Assembly: GCA_963627915.1 (NCBI GenBank)
Contig: CAVGCY010000066.1
Location: forward strand, 1 to 41,577
DNA: 41,577 nucleotides
DNA from: CALACW01 sp963627915
GTDB lineage: Bacteria; Bacillota; Clostridia; Oscillospirales; Acutalibacteraceae
Direction of reading: 5' to 3'
Shown one piece after another: positions 1-7,589 of this stretch. The notes beneath the pieces were generated by a model that was not told the DNA's origin, ran no database searches, and worked only from the letters and a program-made list of their open reading frames with translations. Position 1 is the stretch's first letter, and each line of letters begins with the position of its first letter. The position numbers were made by a program, and so were the translations under genes.

Positions 1-59
1 AGTCGAAGCGGAAAGAGGGTGGATATAAACCTTATGGGTTCGGCTCTCTTTTGCTATAA

Positions 60-125
60 TAAAACAAAGACTATATTTCAAAAACACGCAATTTTTATGC
101 ATGATATGAAATATAGTCTCATTTT
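60..125 (-). terminator. Terminator of the HisIE-like gene, possibly bidirectional
   Basis: A 13-bp perfect inverted repeat (68-80 with 107-119) encloses a 26-base loop. On the minus strand it lies just past the HisIE-like stop and is followed by a T-rich stretch. On the plus strand it is followed by a T-run too, so it could also stop transcription entering from the left. The large loop makes it weaker than a textbook terminator. Confidence 0.65.
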
Positions 126-154
126 TTCTTCGCCAAAAGCGACAGTCTATAAAA

Positions 155-832
155 TCACAATTCAATTTTTATCCCGTTTACCGTTTCCTTCGGTTTTCCC
201 TGCCCGGCGCGAGGTTCCATTATATTCAAAGATGAAAGATATCTGTATACGTCCTCGTTTTTAACTCCTGTCTGATTCATCAAAACCGCTATATGATACG
301 CTATTTGCGAAATATCATGCGACAGCTCATCTTTTCCGTCATTTTTTATATCCAATGCAAGCTCAAAAAACAGTTCGTTAAGCTTCTTAAGCGTTTTGTC
401 GGGTCCTTTTTTCAAAAGATATGCCGTATACGACCCGTCGGGCATTTTTTCACGCCGTTTTTTTATATTCTCACTCAGAGAGTCAAAGCTGAAATAATTA
501 AGCTCGTCGCTTCTCCATACTCTCTCGGTGAAATATGAATCCGTTCCCCTATAGCATGCCGGACCGTCCTTTTTAACAATAACCGTCAGGGACTCATAAT
601 CGCAGTCCGCAATAATCTCAATAATATGCTGATAATTTTTACTGTGCTCGCCCTTTATCCAAATCCGTTGTCTTGAACTGCTCCAAAGACAGACGAGCCC
701 CTTTTGCATTGATATTTTAAGACTTTCCCTTGTCATATATGACACACTCAAAACCTTTTTGCTGACTGCGTCTACAATAACGGCGGGAATCAGCCCTCTT
801 GAATTAAATTTGAGTTTATCAATATCAACCAT
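155..832 (-). CDS. HisIE-like protein (phosphoribosyl-AMP cyclohydrolase / phosphoribosyl-ATP pyrophosphatase), degenerate
   Basis: A 225-aa protein with the two-domain layout of HisIE, the bifunctional enzyme of steps 2 and 3 of histidine synthesis. Residues 8-105 match the cyclohydrolase domain (GLIPAV, SRQRIWIKGE-S-N, DCD, GPAC) and residues 135-200 the MazG-like pyrophosphatase domain (YTAYLLKKG, AYHI). Key positions are changed. The usual GPACHTGxxSCF reads GPACYRGTDSYF, so one expected zinc cysteine (position 100) and the adjacent histidine (94) are both tyrosine; DCDxD is DCDYE. In the second domain GEExxE is NELFFE and the ExxD pair is DISQ. The gene is flanked by terminators on both sides and has no his neighbours in the window. 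The start has a CGGGAG ribosome site. It is either a rapidly diverged HisIE or a homologue with another role; family is sure, activity is doubtful. Confidence 0.85.
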   Translation of the reverse strand: MVDIDKLKFNSRGLIPAVIVDAVSKKVLSVSYMTRESLKISMQKGLVCLWSSSRQRIWIKGEHSKNYQHIIEIIADCDYESLTVIVKKDGPACYRGTDSYFTERVWRSDELNYFSFDSLSENIKKRREKMPDGSYTAYLLKKGPDKTLKKLNELFFELALDIKNDGKDELSHDISQIAYHIAVLMNQTGVKNEDVYRYLSSLNIMEPRAGQGKPKETVNGIKIEL

Positions 833-868
833 TTTTAATTCTCCCGAAAATAATTCTTTATTAAATAT

Positions 869-897
869 ATTATTGCATTATTTTTCATTTATTTCAA
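869..897 (-). promoter_or_regulatory. Promoter of the HisIE-like gene
   Basis: On the minus strand TTGAAA (897-892) is followed after 17 bases by AATAAT (874-869). It lies between the upstream terminator and the HisIE-like start, so the gene is probably transcribed alone. Confidence 0.5.
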
Positions 898-900
898 TAC

Positions 901-956
901 TTTTTACAAAAAAAGGAGTTCGGCGGAGAATCTTAATTGACCGATTCTCCGCCGAA
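901..956 (-). terminator. Terminator of acyl-CoA synthetase 1
   Basis: A perfect 14-bp stem (919-932 with 943-956, TTCGGCGGAGAATC) with a 10-base loop is followed on the minus strand by a T-run. It sits 8 bases past the stop of the acyl-CoA synthetase and separates it from the HisIE-like gene. Confidence 0.9.
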
Positions 957-964
957 ATTAAATG

Positions 965-2635
965 TTAATTAGGTACTTCGTCACTCATTTTCATAAAGTC
1001 GAGCTTTTCAATTTTTGTTCTGGGAAGCGAATCCATAAATTCAATCTTTCTCGGAACGGAGAAATGGTCGAGATTCGTTTCACAAAATGCAAGAATATCT
1101 TTCCTTGCTTTATCTTTATCGATTGAATTATCCTTAAGCGAAACGCAGAGCTTTACGCACGGCTTCTTTTCGTCGTATCCCTGAACGGCGCATGCCTCTT
1201 TGATAAAATCGAGCGACATTATTTTCTGCTCCATTGTATAAGGATAAATATTATATCCAGAAATAATTATAATTCTCTTTTTTCTTCCCGTGAAGTACGC
1301 GAAACCGTCCTCGTCAACATAGCCCATATCGCCCGTGTTAACCCAGTCTACGCCGTTTTCATCCGTTACGATTCCGCTCTCTTTAATGATTCCGTCCGGA
1401 AGATAACCGTTCATCATTGTAGTTCCCGTAAGCGACAGTTCGCCGACCTCGCCTGCGGGAAGAGGCTTTCCGTCTGCGTCGAGAACCCTGATTTTAACGC
1501 CCTCTAATGGCATGCCGATTGAATCGGGTTTATAATGATCGGGACTGCACGTCGTGCAAACCGCGCACATTTCGGTAAGTCCCCAGCCTCTGTAAAGCTT
1601 TGCCTTGCTTGAATTTGCTTTTAAAACGCTCGTAAATTCATCAACAAAGCTCTCGCTTAAAATATCGCCTCCGCTGAAAAGAAGGTTAAGATTTTTAAGC
1701 CCCGGATTTATAAAATTATCGGCATTGTACATCTTCTGGAACATATTAGGAACGCCGAGAATCTCCTGTACATGATATTTTTTAATATAATTATTGACTT
1801 TAACGGCGTCAAACTTCGGAACAAGAATAGCGGAATAAGCATTGCACAGCGCGTAATGCATCGCGCCGCCGAGCCCGAACGCATGGAAACACGGCAAAGC
1901 GCATATATTGTAAGCGTCGCCGTAATTATGATCCCTGTCAAGAAGATACAGCTTGTATGCAAGAGAATTAAGGGAGAACGACGAATGTTTTATCGTTTTG
2001 CTCTTTCCCGTAGTTCCGCCGCCGTGCAGATAAATAAGAGTTTCCTTGCCCGGATTTGATACGGTTTTGACGGCAGGATATTTCTTTTTCATTATATCCC
2101 TGTATCTGAACACGGAGGGCATGTCGGGAACATTTGAATTTTTATTATCGTCGAGCTTTACAAGCAATTTCATTATCCCCGACGTATAATCGGATGTCGA
2201 GCATACTATCGTGTGCGTCTTGCTTACGATTGAGGTAAAAGAAGCTATCGCTCTGTCGAGAATAAACAAAGCCTTTGACCCTGTAAGTTCGAGCATTTCA
2301 TTTAACGCGTCCGGAGGAGTCAGCGGATGAACGAAATTAGCGATTATTCCGAGTTTATTAAGCGCGTAAAACGCAACGAACGCATGCGCCGACGTCGGAA
2401 GAAAAATCGTAATAACATCACCGCGTTTGAATCCGCGTTCGGTAAGATATCCCGCTAAATTCTCAATGTCCTCAAACATCTTCTGCATACCTGTCTTGCA
2501 GTCCTGATTGACAAAAGCGGTATAATCGCCGTGATCCTTTGAAATTTTCGCATAGCAGTTCTGCAAATATTCGTAGCATGATTCATCCCCGGGTTCTGTT
2601 AAATAACGTTCTTTGGGACCTGTATATTCAGCCAT
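965..2635 (-). CDS. AMP-dependent acyl-CoA synthetase / ligase 1 (adenylate-forming)
   Basis: A 556-aa class I adenylate-forming enzyme, expected to activate a carboxylic acid with ATP to an acyl-AMP and then to a CoA thioester. Motifs in order: phosphate loop GGGTTGKSK (residues 205-213, in place of the usual SGTTGxPK), RGWGLTEM (349-356), NTGD (433-436), GRKKRIIIISGYNIYP (450-465) and the C-terminal LPRTKIEKLDF with K544 at the catalytic lysine position. Length is normal. It is paralogous to the ligase at 18693-20351, which has the same unusual phosphate loop. It is transcribed alone, divergent from a LytTR regulator; AAAGGA precedes the ATG. The substrate cannot be told from sequence; a medium-chain, branched or aromatic acid is possible. 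Confidence 0.9.
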   Translation of the reverse strand: MAEYTGPKERYLTEPGDESCYEYLQNCYAKISKDHGDYTAFVNQDCKTGMQKMFEDIENLAGYLTERGFKRGDVITIFLPTSAHAFVAFYALNKLGIIANFVHPLTPPDALNEMLELTGSKALFILDRAIASFTSIVSKTHTIVCSTSDYTSGIMKLLVKLDDNKNSNVPDMPSVFRYRDIMKKKYPAVKTVSNPGKETLIYLHGGGTTGKSKTIKHSSFSLNSLAYKLYLLDRDHNYGDAYNICALPCFHAFGLGGAMHYALCNAYSAILVPKFDAVKVNNYIKKYHVQEILGVPNMFQKMYNADNFINPGLKNLNLLFSGGDILSESFVDEFTSVLKANSSKAKLYRGWGLTEMCAVCTTCSPDHYKPDSIGMPLEGVKIRVLDADGKPLPAGEVGELSLTGTTMMNGYLPDGIIKESGIVTDENGVDWVNTGDMGYVDEDGFAYFTGRKKRIIIISGYNIYPYTMEQKIMSLDFIKEACAVQGYDEKKPCVKLCVSLKDNSIDKDKARKDILAFCETNLDHFSVPRKIEFMDSLPRTKIEKLDFMKMSDEVPN

Positions 2636-2667
2636 AAGAGCACCAATCCTTTATTTTATTTTTTATA

Positions 2668-2697
2668 ATTTTAATATCAGAACCCTCACACATTCAA
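2668..2697 (-). promoter_or_regulatory. Possible promoter of acyl-CoA synthetase 1
   Basis: On the minus strand TTGAAT (2697-2692), an 18-base spacer and TAAAAT (2673-2668) fit a sigma-A promoter about 30 bases ahead of the start codon. The match is moderate. Confidence 0.45.
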
Positions 2698-2704
2698 TAT
2701 TAAT

Positions 2705-2736
2705 AAATAATTAACCCATATATTAAATAATTGACC
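2705..2736. promoter_or_regulatory. Direct repeat, candidate LytTR binding site
   Basis: AAATAATTAACC (2705-2716) recurs as AAATAATTGACC (2725-2736), 11 of 12 bases identical, 20 bases apart. LytTR regulators bind pairs of short direct repeats about two helical turns apart. The second copy covers the -35 box of the LytTR gene's own promoter and the pair lies between the two divergent genes. The function is inferred from position and spacing. Confidence 0.45.
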
Positions 2737-2759
2737 ATGTCATTTGTTTATGATATACT
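2731..2759 (+). promoter_or_regulatory. Promoter of the LytTR regulator gene
   Basis: TTGACC (2731-2736), a 17-base spacer and TATACT (2754-2759) form a near-consensus sigma-A promoter. The predicted transcript start (about 2766) leaves a leader of only about 12 bases, which holds GGTGAT, the 3' part of the extended Shine-Dalgarno sequence. Confidence 0.75.
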
Positions 2760-2777
2760 TCTATCGGTGATAATATT

Positions 2778-3572
2778 ATGAGAAAACAAATAGAAGAACA
2801 GTGCATGAAAACCATCAGCGAATTCTACTGCGATAAAAACTATGATTTTTTTGATTATCTCGAGGACAGAGTTATCTATTACAGTCCGGGAAAGGACCAT
2901 ATTATTCAAGGCAGGGAAGAACTGTGCGGATACTTTAAAAATCTTAAAAACAATCTGGAATTTGAAACCGGCAACGCACGCGCAAAACTGATAAATCTTA
3001 AGCCGGGAGTTTTTTTAATCAATACGGAGCTTGAATTAAAAATAATCCACAAAAACGGAAAGAAGAAAATTATAAATCAGAGAATTGCGCTTGCCCTGCG
3101 GCAGACAAGAACAAACGGAATTATGAGAGAAACATGTCCGTACATCCAAATTTCAAATCTTCTTAACACTAATGAGGAAAATACGACATCCGGTTTTTCG
3201 CCGGTTGAACCGGCATTTGAATATGAAACAAAAAAAATGATTCCGATTCCCGGAGAAAACGGAACGGTATACTATATAAACAAAGAATCCGTTAAATATG
3301 CCGAGAGCCTAAAGGGCGTAAAATGCTCGGTTCATACGGATTGCGAGACATTCACGGCAAATAAGCTTATAAAAGACATAACCGAACTGCTCGGCAGCGG
3401 TTTCATCCGATGCCACTCGGGTTATGTCGTCAACGCTCACAAGGTAAAAAGCATATCGCCGTATAAAATAACGCTCCTGACGGGCGAGGAAATCCCCGTA
3501 CCGGTAAAAAAATATACCGCGGTCAAAGGAGCGTTATCCGATTGCGTTAACGATATTATTTCTGTCTTGTAA
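2778..3572 (+). CDS. LytTR-family transcriptional regulator with NTF2/SnoaL-like N-terminal domain
   Basis: A 264-aa protein. The last 100 residues match the LytTR DNA-binding domain: a conserved block beginning FIRCHSGYVVNAHKV and then TGEEIPVPVKKYTAVK. The N-terminal 125 residues look like an NTF2/SnoaL-type alpha-beta fold rather than a receiver (no phosphoacceptor Asp, no CheY motifs), so it is not a classical response regulator; a small ligand may be sensed in the cone-shaped pocket. It diverges from acyl-CoA synthetase 1 and probably controls it and itself through the direct repeat at 2705-2736. Its 3' end overlaps the convergent FAD oxidoreductase by 17 bases. The LytTR call is firm, the N-terminal fold is tentative. 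Confidence 0.82.
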   Translation: MRKQIEEQCMKTISEFYCDKNYDFFDYLEDRVIYYSPGKDHIIQGREELCGYFKNLKNNLEFETGNARAKLINLKPGVFLINTELELKIIHKNGKKKIINQRIALALRQTRTNGIMRETCPYIQISNLLNTNEENTTSGFSPVEPAFEYETKKMIPIPGENGTVYYINKESVKYAESLKGVKCSVHTDCETFTANKLIKDITELLGSGFIRCHSGYVVNAHKVKSISPYKITLLTGEEIPVPVKKYTAVKGALSDCVNDIISVL

Positions 3573-4866
3573 CCTTCAGCACATTACCGCGAACTTTCTT
3601 CTGCCAAAGCAAAACTTTTTCGCGCTCATACGTTTCGGGTACGTTTTTATATGCTTTTGCAAGTTTTGAGCCGTTCATAATTCCGCCCAAAACGGCGAAA
3701 AAATACTTTGGAGATTTCATTCCTCTTACGAATTTGCCGAGCAGAGTACCAAGCCCCGTATTGCTGCCCGCACCAGAAAGATCGGCCGCTTGAACAATTG
3801 CATTTGCAAACAGAAAATCCACTCCCTCTCCCGGCAAATTCAGAAGCGAATTTTTCAGACTTTCGTTTTTCGAGGTTACAGATCCGTAAAGTCTGTGATA
3901 ATCCCTGTTATACTCCCACAGGGATTCTATAGACGAATTATTATTTCTTATAACGGTATCGGCAAGAAGCGCGCCCGCGCTGACGGACAAATCTATACCC
4001 ATGCCGTTCATGGGAGTTGTCATAAACGCGCTGTCGCCCGCGGCGGCATAACCGTCGGCAACCATTATATCAAGAGGACGCCTGACCGGGATAACTGCGC
4101 AAATACCGCCGCTAACAACAGAATCTCCAATCCACGGATGACTCTCCTTGAATTTATCGATGTGTTTTTTTATTAAACCGTCGTCAATCGGATCTATTCG
4201 TCCAATAAGAATATCCGTGCTGTCATCATTTGTACAGCACCATGAAAGCCCCTGTTCGCGATTATGGCAAAGATATACCTCAAACGGAATTTCAGGCATA
4301 TTGAATCCGTCTTTATTATCGAAATAAGCCCTGTACGCATAAAATACATCTCCGCGTTCCGGCTTTTTTTCAATATTAAAACTGTCGGGCAGACTTTGTC
4401 TGATTTTTGAAAATACTCCCGACGAATCAATAACCAAATCGGCAGGGTAAATATCCGAATCGGTTTTTATTCCTGTGACTCTTGCGTTATCGAATACTGC
4501 GGATTCGACTTCCGTTTCAAAGAAAAACTTCACTCCGCATTTTTCCGCATTATCTGTAAGCAGATTTATAAGAGGACGCCGAAGCATTATTTTCTGTCTG
4601 TTCTCATCCGTATATTTTATTACGACTTTTGTATTATAATCGGGCGAAATAAAGGCGCAATCTCCCCTGTAACGCCATGTATCCGCGTCAAACTCTTTAA
4701 TGCCCGATTGATTCAAAACCGTATCAAACGTAAACCTATCCTCCCAGTCATAACCGAGATTTTCACGCTTGTTTTTTTCAAAAACGCTGACATCATGACC
4801 TGCCTTTGCAAGTTTTGCCGCAGCGATAAGCCCGCCGTGTCCGGCTCCGACTGTTATTATTTTCAT
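3556..4866 (-). CDS. FAD-dependent oxidoreductase, geranylgeranyl-reductase / FixC superfamily
   Basis: A 436-aa flavoprotein of the COG0644 type. It starts with the dinucleotide-binding motif GAGHGGLIAAAKLAKAG followed by an acidic residue at the end of the second strand (VFEKN). A second FAD contact is AAGDSAFMTTPMNGMGI (about residues 283-299), the typical GD motif of this superfamily. Members reduce or hydroxylate isoprenoids and other lipids or accept electrons from quinones; the substrate here is unknown. GGAGCAGGTGT precedes the ATG. A 43-codon ORF ends in a 4-base ATGA overlap with the start. The gene converges on the LytTR gene with 17 bases of overlap and no terminator between. Confidence 0.85.
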   Translation of the reverse strand: MKIITVGAGHGGLIAAAKLAKAGHDVSVFEKNKRENLGYDWEDRFTFDTVLNQSGIKEFDADTWRYRGDCAFISPDYNTKVVIKYTDENRQKIMLRRPLINLLTDNAEKCGVKFFFETEVESAVFDNARVTGIKTDSDIYPADLVIDSSGVFSKIRQSLPDSFNIEKKPERGDVFYAYRAYFDNKDGFNMPEIPFEVYLCHNREQGLSWCCTNDDSTDILIGRIDPIDDGLIKKHIDKFKESHPWIGDSVVSGGICAVIPVRRPLDIMVADGYAAAGDSAFMTTPMNGMGIDLSVSAGALLADTVIRNNNSSIESLWEYNRDYHRLYGSVTSKNESLKNSLLNLPGEGVDFLFANAIVQAADLSGAGSNTGLGTLLGKFVRGMKSPKYFFAVLGGIMNGSKLAKAYKNVPETYEREKVLLWQKKVRGNVLKVTRQK

Positions 4867-4994
4867 ACACCTGCTCCTTTTTTTCTTACCCGCAGATACA
4901 AAGCTAAAACAAACAACGATAAAATTTCATTGAGTGTCGGCTTGATTCTGCGGTGATAATTCGGGTGTGTTTTTTTTGGATAACGAGGAATCAT
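4863..4994 (-). CDS. Possible leaderless small ORF coupled to the FAD oxidoreductase
   Basis: A 43-codon ORF (start MIPRYPKKTH, basic N-terminal half, then the hydrophobic stretch LNEILSLFVLALYL and a basic tail). Its ATG lies 8 bases after the -10 box of the only good promoter upstream, so the transcript would begin at or next to the ATG. Its stop overlaps the FAD gene start as ATGA. No Shine-Dalgarno precedes it. It may be a regulatory leader peptide, a real membrane peptide or chance; an open frame of this length is not rare at this base composition. Confidence 0.35.
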   Translation of the reverse strand: MIPRYPKKTHPNYHRRIKPTLNEILSLFVLALYLRVRKKGAGV

Positions 4995-5002
4995 CGTACA
5001 CT

Positions 5003-5031
5003 ATTATATAACATGAAGCAATTTAACGCAA
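5003..5031 (-). promoter_or_regulatory. Promoter of the FAD oxidoreductase transcript
   Basis: On the minus strand TTGCGT (5031-5026), a 17-base spacer and TATAAT (5008-5003). The implied transcript start near 4996 leaves about 130 bases before the oxidoreductase start, filled by the small ORF. Confidence 0.65.
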
Positions 5032-5065
5032 GAATCATTTTCGGTAATACTGACTAAAAATACAT

Positions 5066-5112
5066 AATAAAAAACCGCCAATTGTTGATAATTACCAACA
5101 AAAAGCGGTTTA
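5066..5112 (-). terminator. Terminator of the tRNA operon
   Basis: On the minus strand just past the tRNA-Trp CCA end: AAACCGC and TTGTTG pair with CAACAA and GCGGTTT in a two-part stem, followed by a T-run (complement of 5066-5076). Confidence 0.85.
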
Positions 5113-5115
5113 TTT

Positions 5116-5191
5116 TGGCAGGGGCAGAAGGACTTGAACCCTCGGCACGCGGTTTTGGAGACCGCTGCTCTACCAACTGAGCTATACCCCT
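5116..5191 (-). tRNA. tRNA-Trp (CCA anticodon)
   Basis: 76 bases on the minus strand. The acceptor stem AGGGGTA pairs with TGCCCCT, the D stem is GCTC/GAGC, the anticodon loop is CTCCAAA (anticodon CCA), the T loop is TTCAAGT and the CCA end is encoded. It is the second gene of a two-tRNA transcript. Confidence 0.95.
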
Positions 5192-5212
5192 ATACAATGT
5201 ACAACCAAACAA

Positions 5213-5289
5213 TGGTGGACCATCAGGGACTCGAACCCCGGACCGACCGGTTATGAGCCGGTTGCTCTAACCAACTGAGCTAATGGTCC
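5213..5289 (-). tRNA. tRNA with CAT anticodon, probably tRNA-Ile2 (lysidine-modified)
   Basis: 77 bases on the minus strand. The acceptor stem GGACCAT pairs with ATGGTCC, the anticodon loop is CTCATAA, the T loop TTCGAGT, the discriminator base is A and CCA is encoded. It is not the initiator: there is no GGG/CCC anticodon stem or unpaired first base. The GGACC acceptor start and CTCATAA loop resemble Gram-positive tRNA-Ile(CAU), which TilS converts to read AUA. Elongator tRNA-Met is the alternative. Confidence 0.85.
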
Positions 5290-5307
5290 GTTTCACAATG
5301 CTTGTAT

Positions 5308-5336
5308 ATTATATCTTTTTATGATGTAATTGTCAA
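5308..5336 (-). promoter_or_regulatory. Perfect consensus promoter of the tRNA operon
   Basis: On the minus strand TTGACA (5336-5331), a 17-base spacer and TATAAT (5313-5308): an exact sigma-A consensus, as expected for a highly expressed stable-RNA transcript. Confidence 0.92.
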
Positions 5337-5362
5337 GCATATTTTTTATAATTTTTTATTTA

Positions 5363-5479
5363 TTAATACATATTTCTGTCCATATGTGATTTTACCATAA
5401 CCTTTATGGCAATTGACAAAACTATAAGAGTAACCGCGGCTCCGATGTTTGCCGCCGTATTTCTCTGATTCTTTTTCAT
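5363..5479 (-). CDS. 38-aa single-span membrane peptide, last gene of the cwlD-radA operon
   Basis: The ORF starts MKKNQRNTAANIGAAVTLIV, continues with the hydrophobic LSIAIKVMV and ends SHMDRNMY: a basic start, one membrane helix and a polar tail. The ATG at 5479 has a perfectly spaced GGAGG (5491-5487, 7 bases), which lies inside the end of the DUF6873 gene, so the two are translationally coupled. An in-frame ATG at 5485 is too close to that site. No family recognised. No terminator lies between it and the tRNA promoter at 5336. Confidence 0.6.
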   Translation of the reverse strand: MKKNQRNTAANIGAAVTLIVLSIAIKVMVKSHMDRNMY

Positions 5480-5481
5480 TT

Positions 5482-6225
5482 TCATTCCTCCGCAATCGGA
5501 ATTATACTTCCGACGTCATATATTTTTTCATCAGAAAGATAAACACATTTCACACCGTATAACGAGCAAAAATCCTCAATTCTTTTTCTGACGGAGCTGT
5601 CGGTTATATATCCGGTAAATGCGAGTATATCATGCCCCAGCTTCCCTGCCGAGCCGCCTATAAAACCGTAATTGAATCCGTCAAGCCGGACAATTCCTTT
5701 TTCGACCGGCAAAACGTTAAGCCTATCCCTGCATCTGTTATAAATCGAAATATCATCCGTTATAATCGCCTGTTCGCTCACGGGAACAACGGAACACTTC
5801 GTGTATCCCTGTTTTACATTTATAATTTCAAAAGAATTTCGTATACAATATTCTAACACATCTTTTCGCACGGTGTCAACATTGCATATAATATATTTTC
5901 CGATTATAACACAGTTAAGCGGGCAGTCAAGCGGATACTCAAAAGAGAGAAAAACATCGCTTTTAAGCAGATTCATTGAGCAAAGCGATTCCGTTTCAAG
6001 AAAAGGCTCCGCCTCTTTTGCAGCCGCCGAATTTTTACCGCCGAGAGGAAGAAAAACAAGATCGGCATGGGTTGAAATGCGCGAATCCACGTTTTTTACG
6101 GATTGAGTTTTTATAATATCTATACCGTATTTCCTGAGGCTTTCCTCTGTTTTCTCCGAAAGACCTCCTGCGATAACGGTTTTAACTTTTTTCTCGGGAA
6201 GATTCGCATTTTTAATATAATTCAT
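5482..6225 (-). CDS. DUF6873 family protein (guanidino-modifying-enzyme-like fold)
   Basis: A 247-aa protein with the pattern I associate with DUF6873, a family assigned to the GME fold shared with dimethylargininases and amidinotransferases. The recognisable blocks are ISTHADLVFLPLG (about 50-62), VIIGKYIICN, IINVKQGYTKCSVVPVSEQA, DGFNYGFIGGSAGK and DVGSIIPIAEE at the end. It overlaps radA by 4 bases (ATGA), so the two are translationally coupled; conserved linkage to radA does not itself give a function. No signal peptide, so cytoplasmic. Catalytic activity is unproven for this family as far as I know. Confidence 0.75.
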   Translation of the reverse strand: MNYIKNANLPEKKVKTVIAGGLSEKTEESLRKYGIDIIKTQSVKNVDSRISTHADLVFLPLGGKNSAAAKEAEPFLETESLCSMNLLKSDVFLSFEYPLDCPLNCVIIGKYIICNVDTVRKDVLEYCIRNSFEIINVKQGYTKCSVVPVSEQAIITDDISIYNRCRDRLNVLPVEKGIVRLDGFNYGFIGGSAGKLGHDILAFTGYITDSSVRKRIEDFCSLYGVKCVYLSDEKIYDVGSIIPIAEE

Positions 6226-7589
6226 GTAACGATTGCCTCGAATGCTTTTCTTATCGTTCTGACGCCGACGACCTGAGCCGACTGTTTTACGCTCTCTGGC
6301 AGTGATTTATAATTGTGATACGGAATAACAATTCTCTTGAATCCCATCCTGACAGCCTCGCTGACCCTCTGCTCCGCCGAGCTTACCGAACGTATTTCGC
6401 CTGCAAGACCGATTTCGCCGAATGCGATAACATCTTCACGAACAACCATATCCTTTAACGACGATACAAGAGCAAGAGCTACCGACAAATCGGAAGCCGG
6501 TTCGTCTATTTTCATACCGCCCGCAACATTTATATAGCAATCGGAGTTTGAAAAGAAATAACCGCAGCGTTTTTCAAGCACGGCAATAAGCATTGACATT
6601 CTGTTATAATCAAAACCCGTAGACATTCTTCTCGGATTACCGAATCCCGTGGGAGTAACAAGCCCCTGAACCTCCGCCAAAATGGGACGGCTGCCCTCCA
6701 TAACGCACGCAACGCACGTTCCCGACGTATTTTTCGGTCTGCCCTCAAGCATCATTTTTGAAGGATTTTCGACCTCAGACAAGCCGTCCGTTCCCATTAT
6801 GAACACTCCGACCTCATTTGTCGAGCCGAATCTGTTTTTAACGGCTCTCAAAATTCTGCACGTTAAATTCTTGTCTCCCTCAAAATAAAGAACCGTATCA
6901 ACTATATGCTCCATAACCTTGGGACCAGCAATATTTCCGTCCTTATTTACGTGACCGACAATAAACATAGGGATGTCAAGCCCCTTTGCCGTCCGCATGA
7001 ATAAATTAGTGCATTCTCTGACCTGAGTAATACTGCCGGCTGATGAAGCAACCTCGGAAATGCTCATGGTCTGAATCGAATCTATAATAACGGCGTCCGG
7101 CTTTTCGTTTCTGATAATCTCACATATGTACTGTGCGTCGGTATCGCACAAAACAAAAAGGTTATCGCCGTTGACCTTCAGTCTGTCCGCCCGCAGTTTT
7201 ATCTGCCCGGACGATTCCTCGCCCGAAACATAGAGAACTTTTTTTGTTTTTGAAAGATGATAACACGACTGCAAAAGAATTGTCGACTTGCCTATTCCGG
7301 GATCACCGCCTATAAGCACAAGCGAACCTTTTACAAGCCCTCCGCCGAGCACGCGGTTAAATTCTTTAATCCCCGTATCATACCGTATTTCATCCGAACC
7401 GCTTATATTATTAAGCGTAACAACATTGGTTCTGTCAACCGGAGAATAACCTCGTCCGGAGTTTGATTCAGCTCTTGTTTCCTCCTCCATGCAGTTCCAC
7501 TCCCCGCAATGCGGACACTGACCGTACCATTTCGCGCTTTCATATCCGCATTCGGAGCATATATAAACCGTTTTATTCTTCTGCGCCAT
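6222..7589 (-). CDS. radA: DNA repair protein RadA (Sms)
   Basis: A RecA-like helicase of recombinational repair, acting on branched DNA and D-loops. Counting from the chosen start, the N-terminal zinc finger is C11-x2-C14-x10-C25-x2-C28, then the Walker A loop GGDPGIGKS, the RadA signature KNRFGSTNEVGVF and a C-terminal Lon-like domain (DLSVALALVSS). I choose the ATG at 7589 (455 aa) rather than the in-frame TTG at 7607 because the GGAGG site lies directly after that TTG, 11 bases ahead of the ATG. The start overlaps the end of cwlD by 17 bases and the end overlaps DUF6873 by 4 bases. Confidence 0.96.
   Translation of the reverse strand: MAQKNKTVYICSECGYESAKWYGQCPHCGEWNCMEEETRAESNSGRGYSPVDRTNVVTLNNISGSDEIRYDTGIKEFNRVLGGGLVKGSLVLIGGDPGIGKSTILLQSCYHLSKTKKVLYVSGEESSGQIKLRADRLKVNGDNLFVLCDTDAQYICEIIRNEKPDAVIIDSIQTMSISEVASSAGSITQVRECTNLFMRTAKGLDIPMFIVGHVNKDGNIAGPKVMEHIVDTVLYFEGDKNLTCRILRAVKNRFGSTNEVGVFIMGTDGLSEVENPSKMMLEGRPKNTSGTCVACVMEGSRPILAEVQGLVTPTGFGNPRRMSTGFDYNRMSMLIAVLEKRCGYFFSNSDCYINVAGGMKIDEPASDLSVALALVSSLKDMVVREDVIAFGEIGLAGEIRSVSSAEQRVSEAVRMGFKRIVIPYHNYKSLPESVKQSAQVVGVRTIRKAFEAIVT

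Noticed and set aside
5213..5289. Initiator tRNA-fMet
   Set aside because: It lacks the GGG/CCC anticodon stem pairs and the unpaired first acceptor base of initiators.
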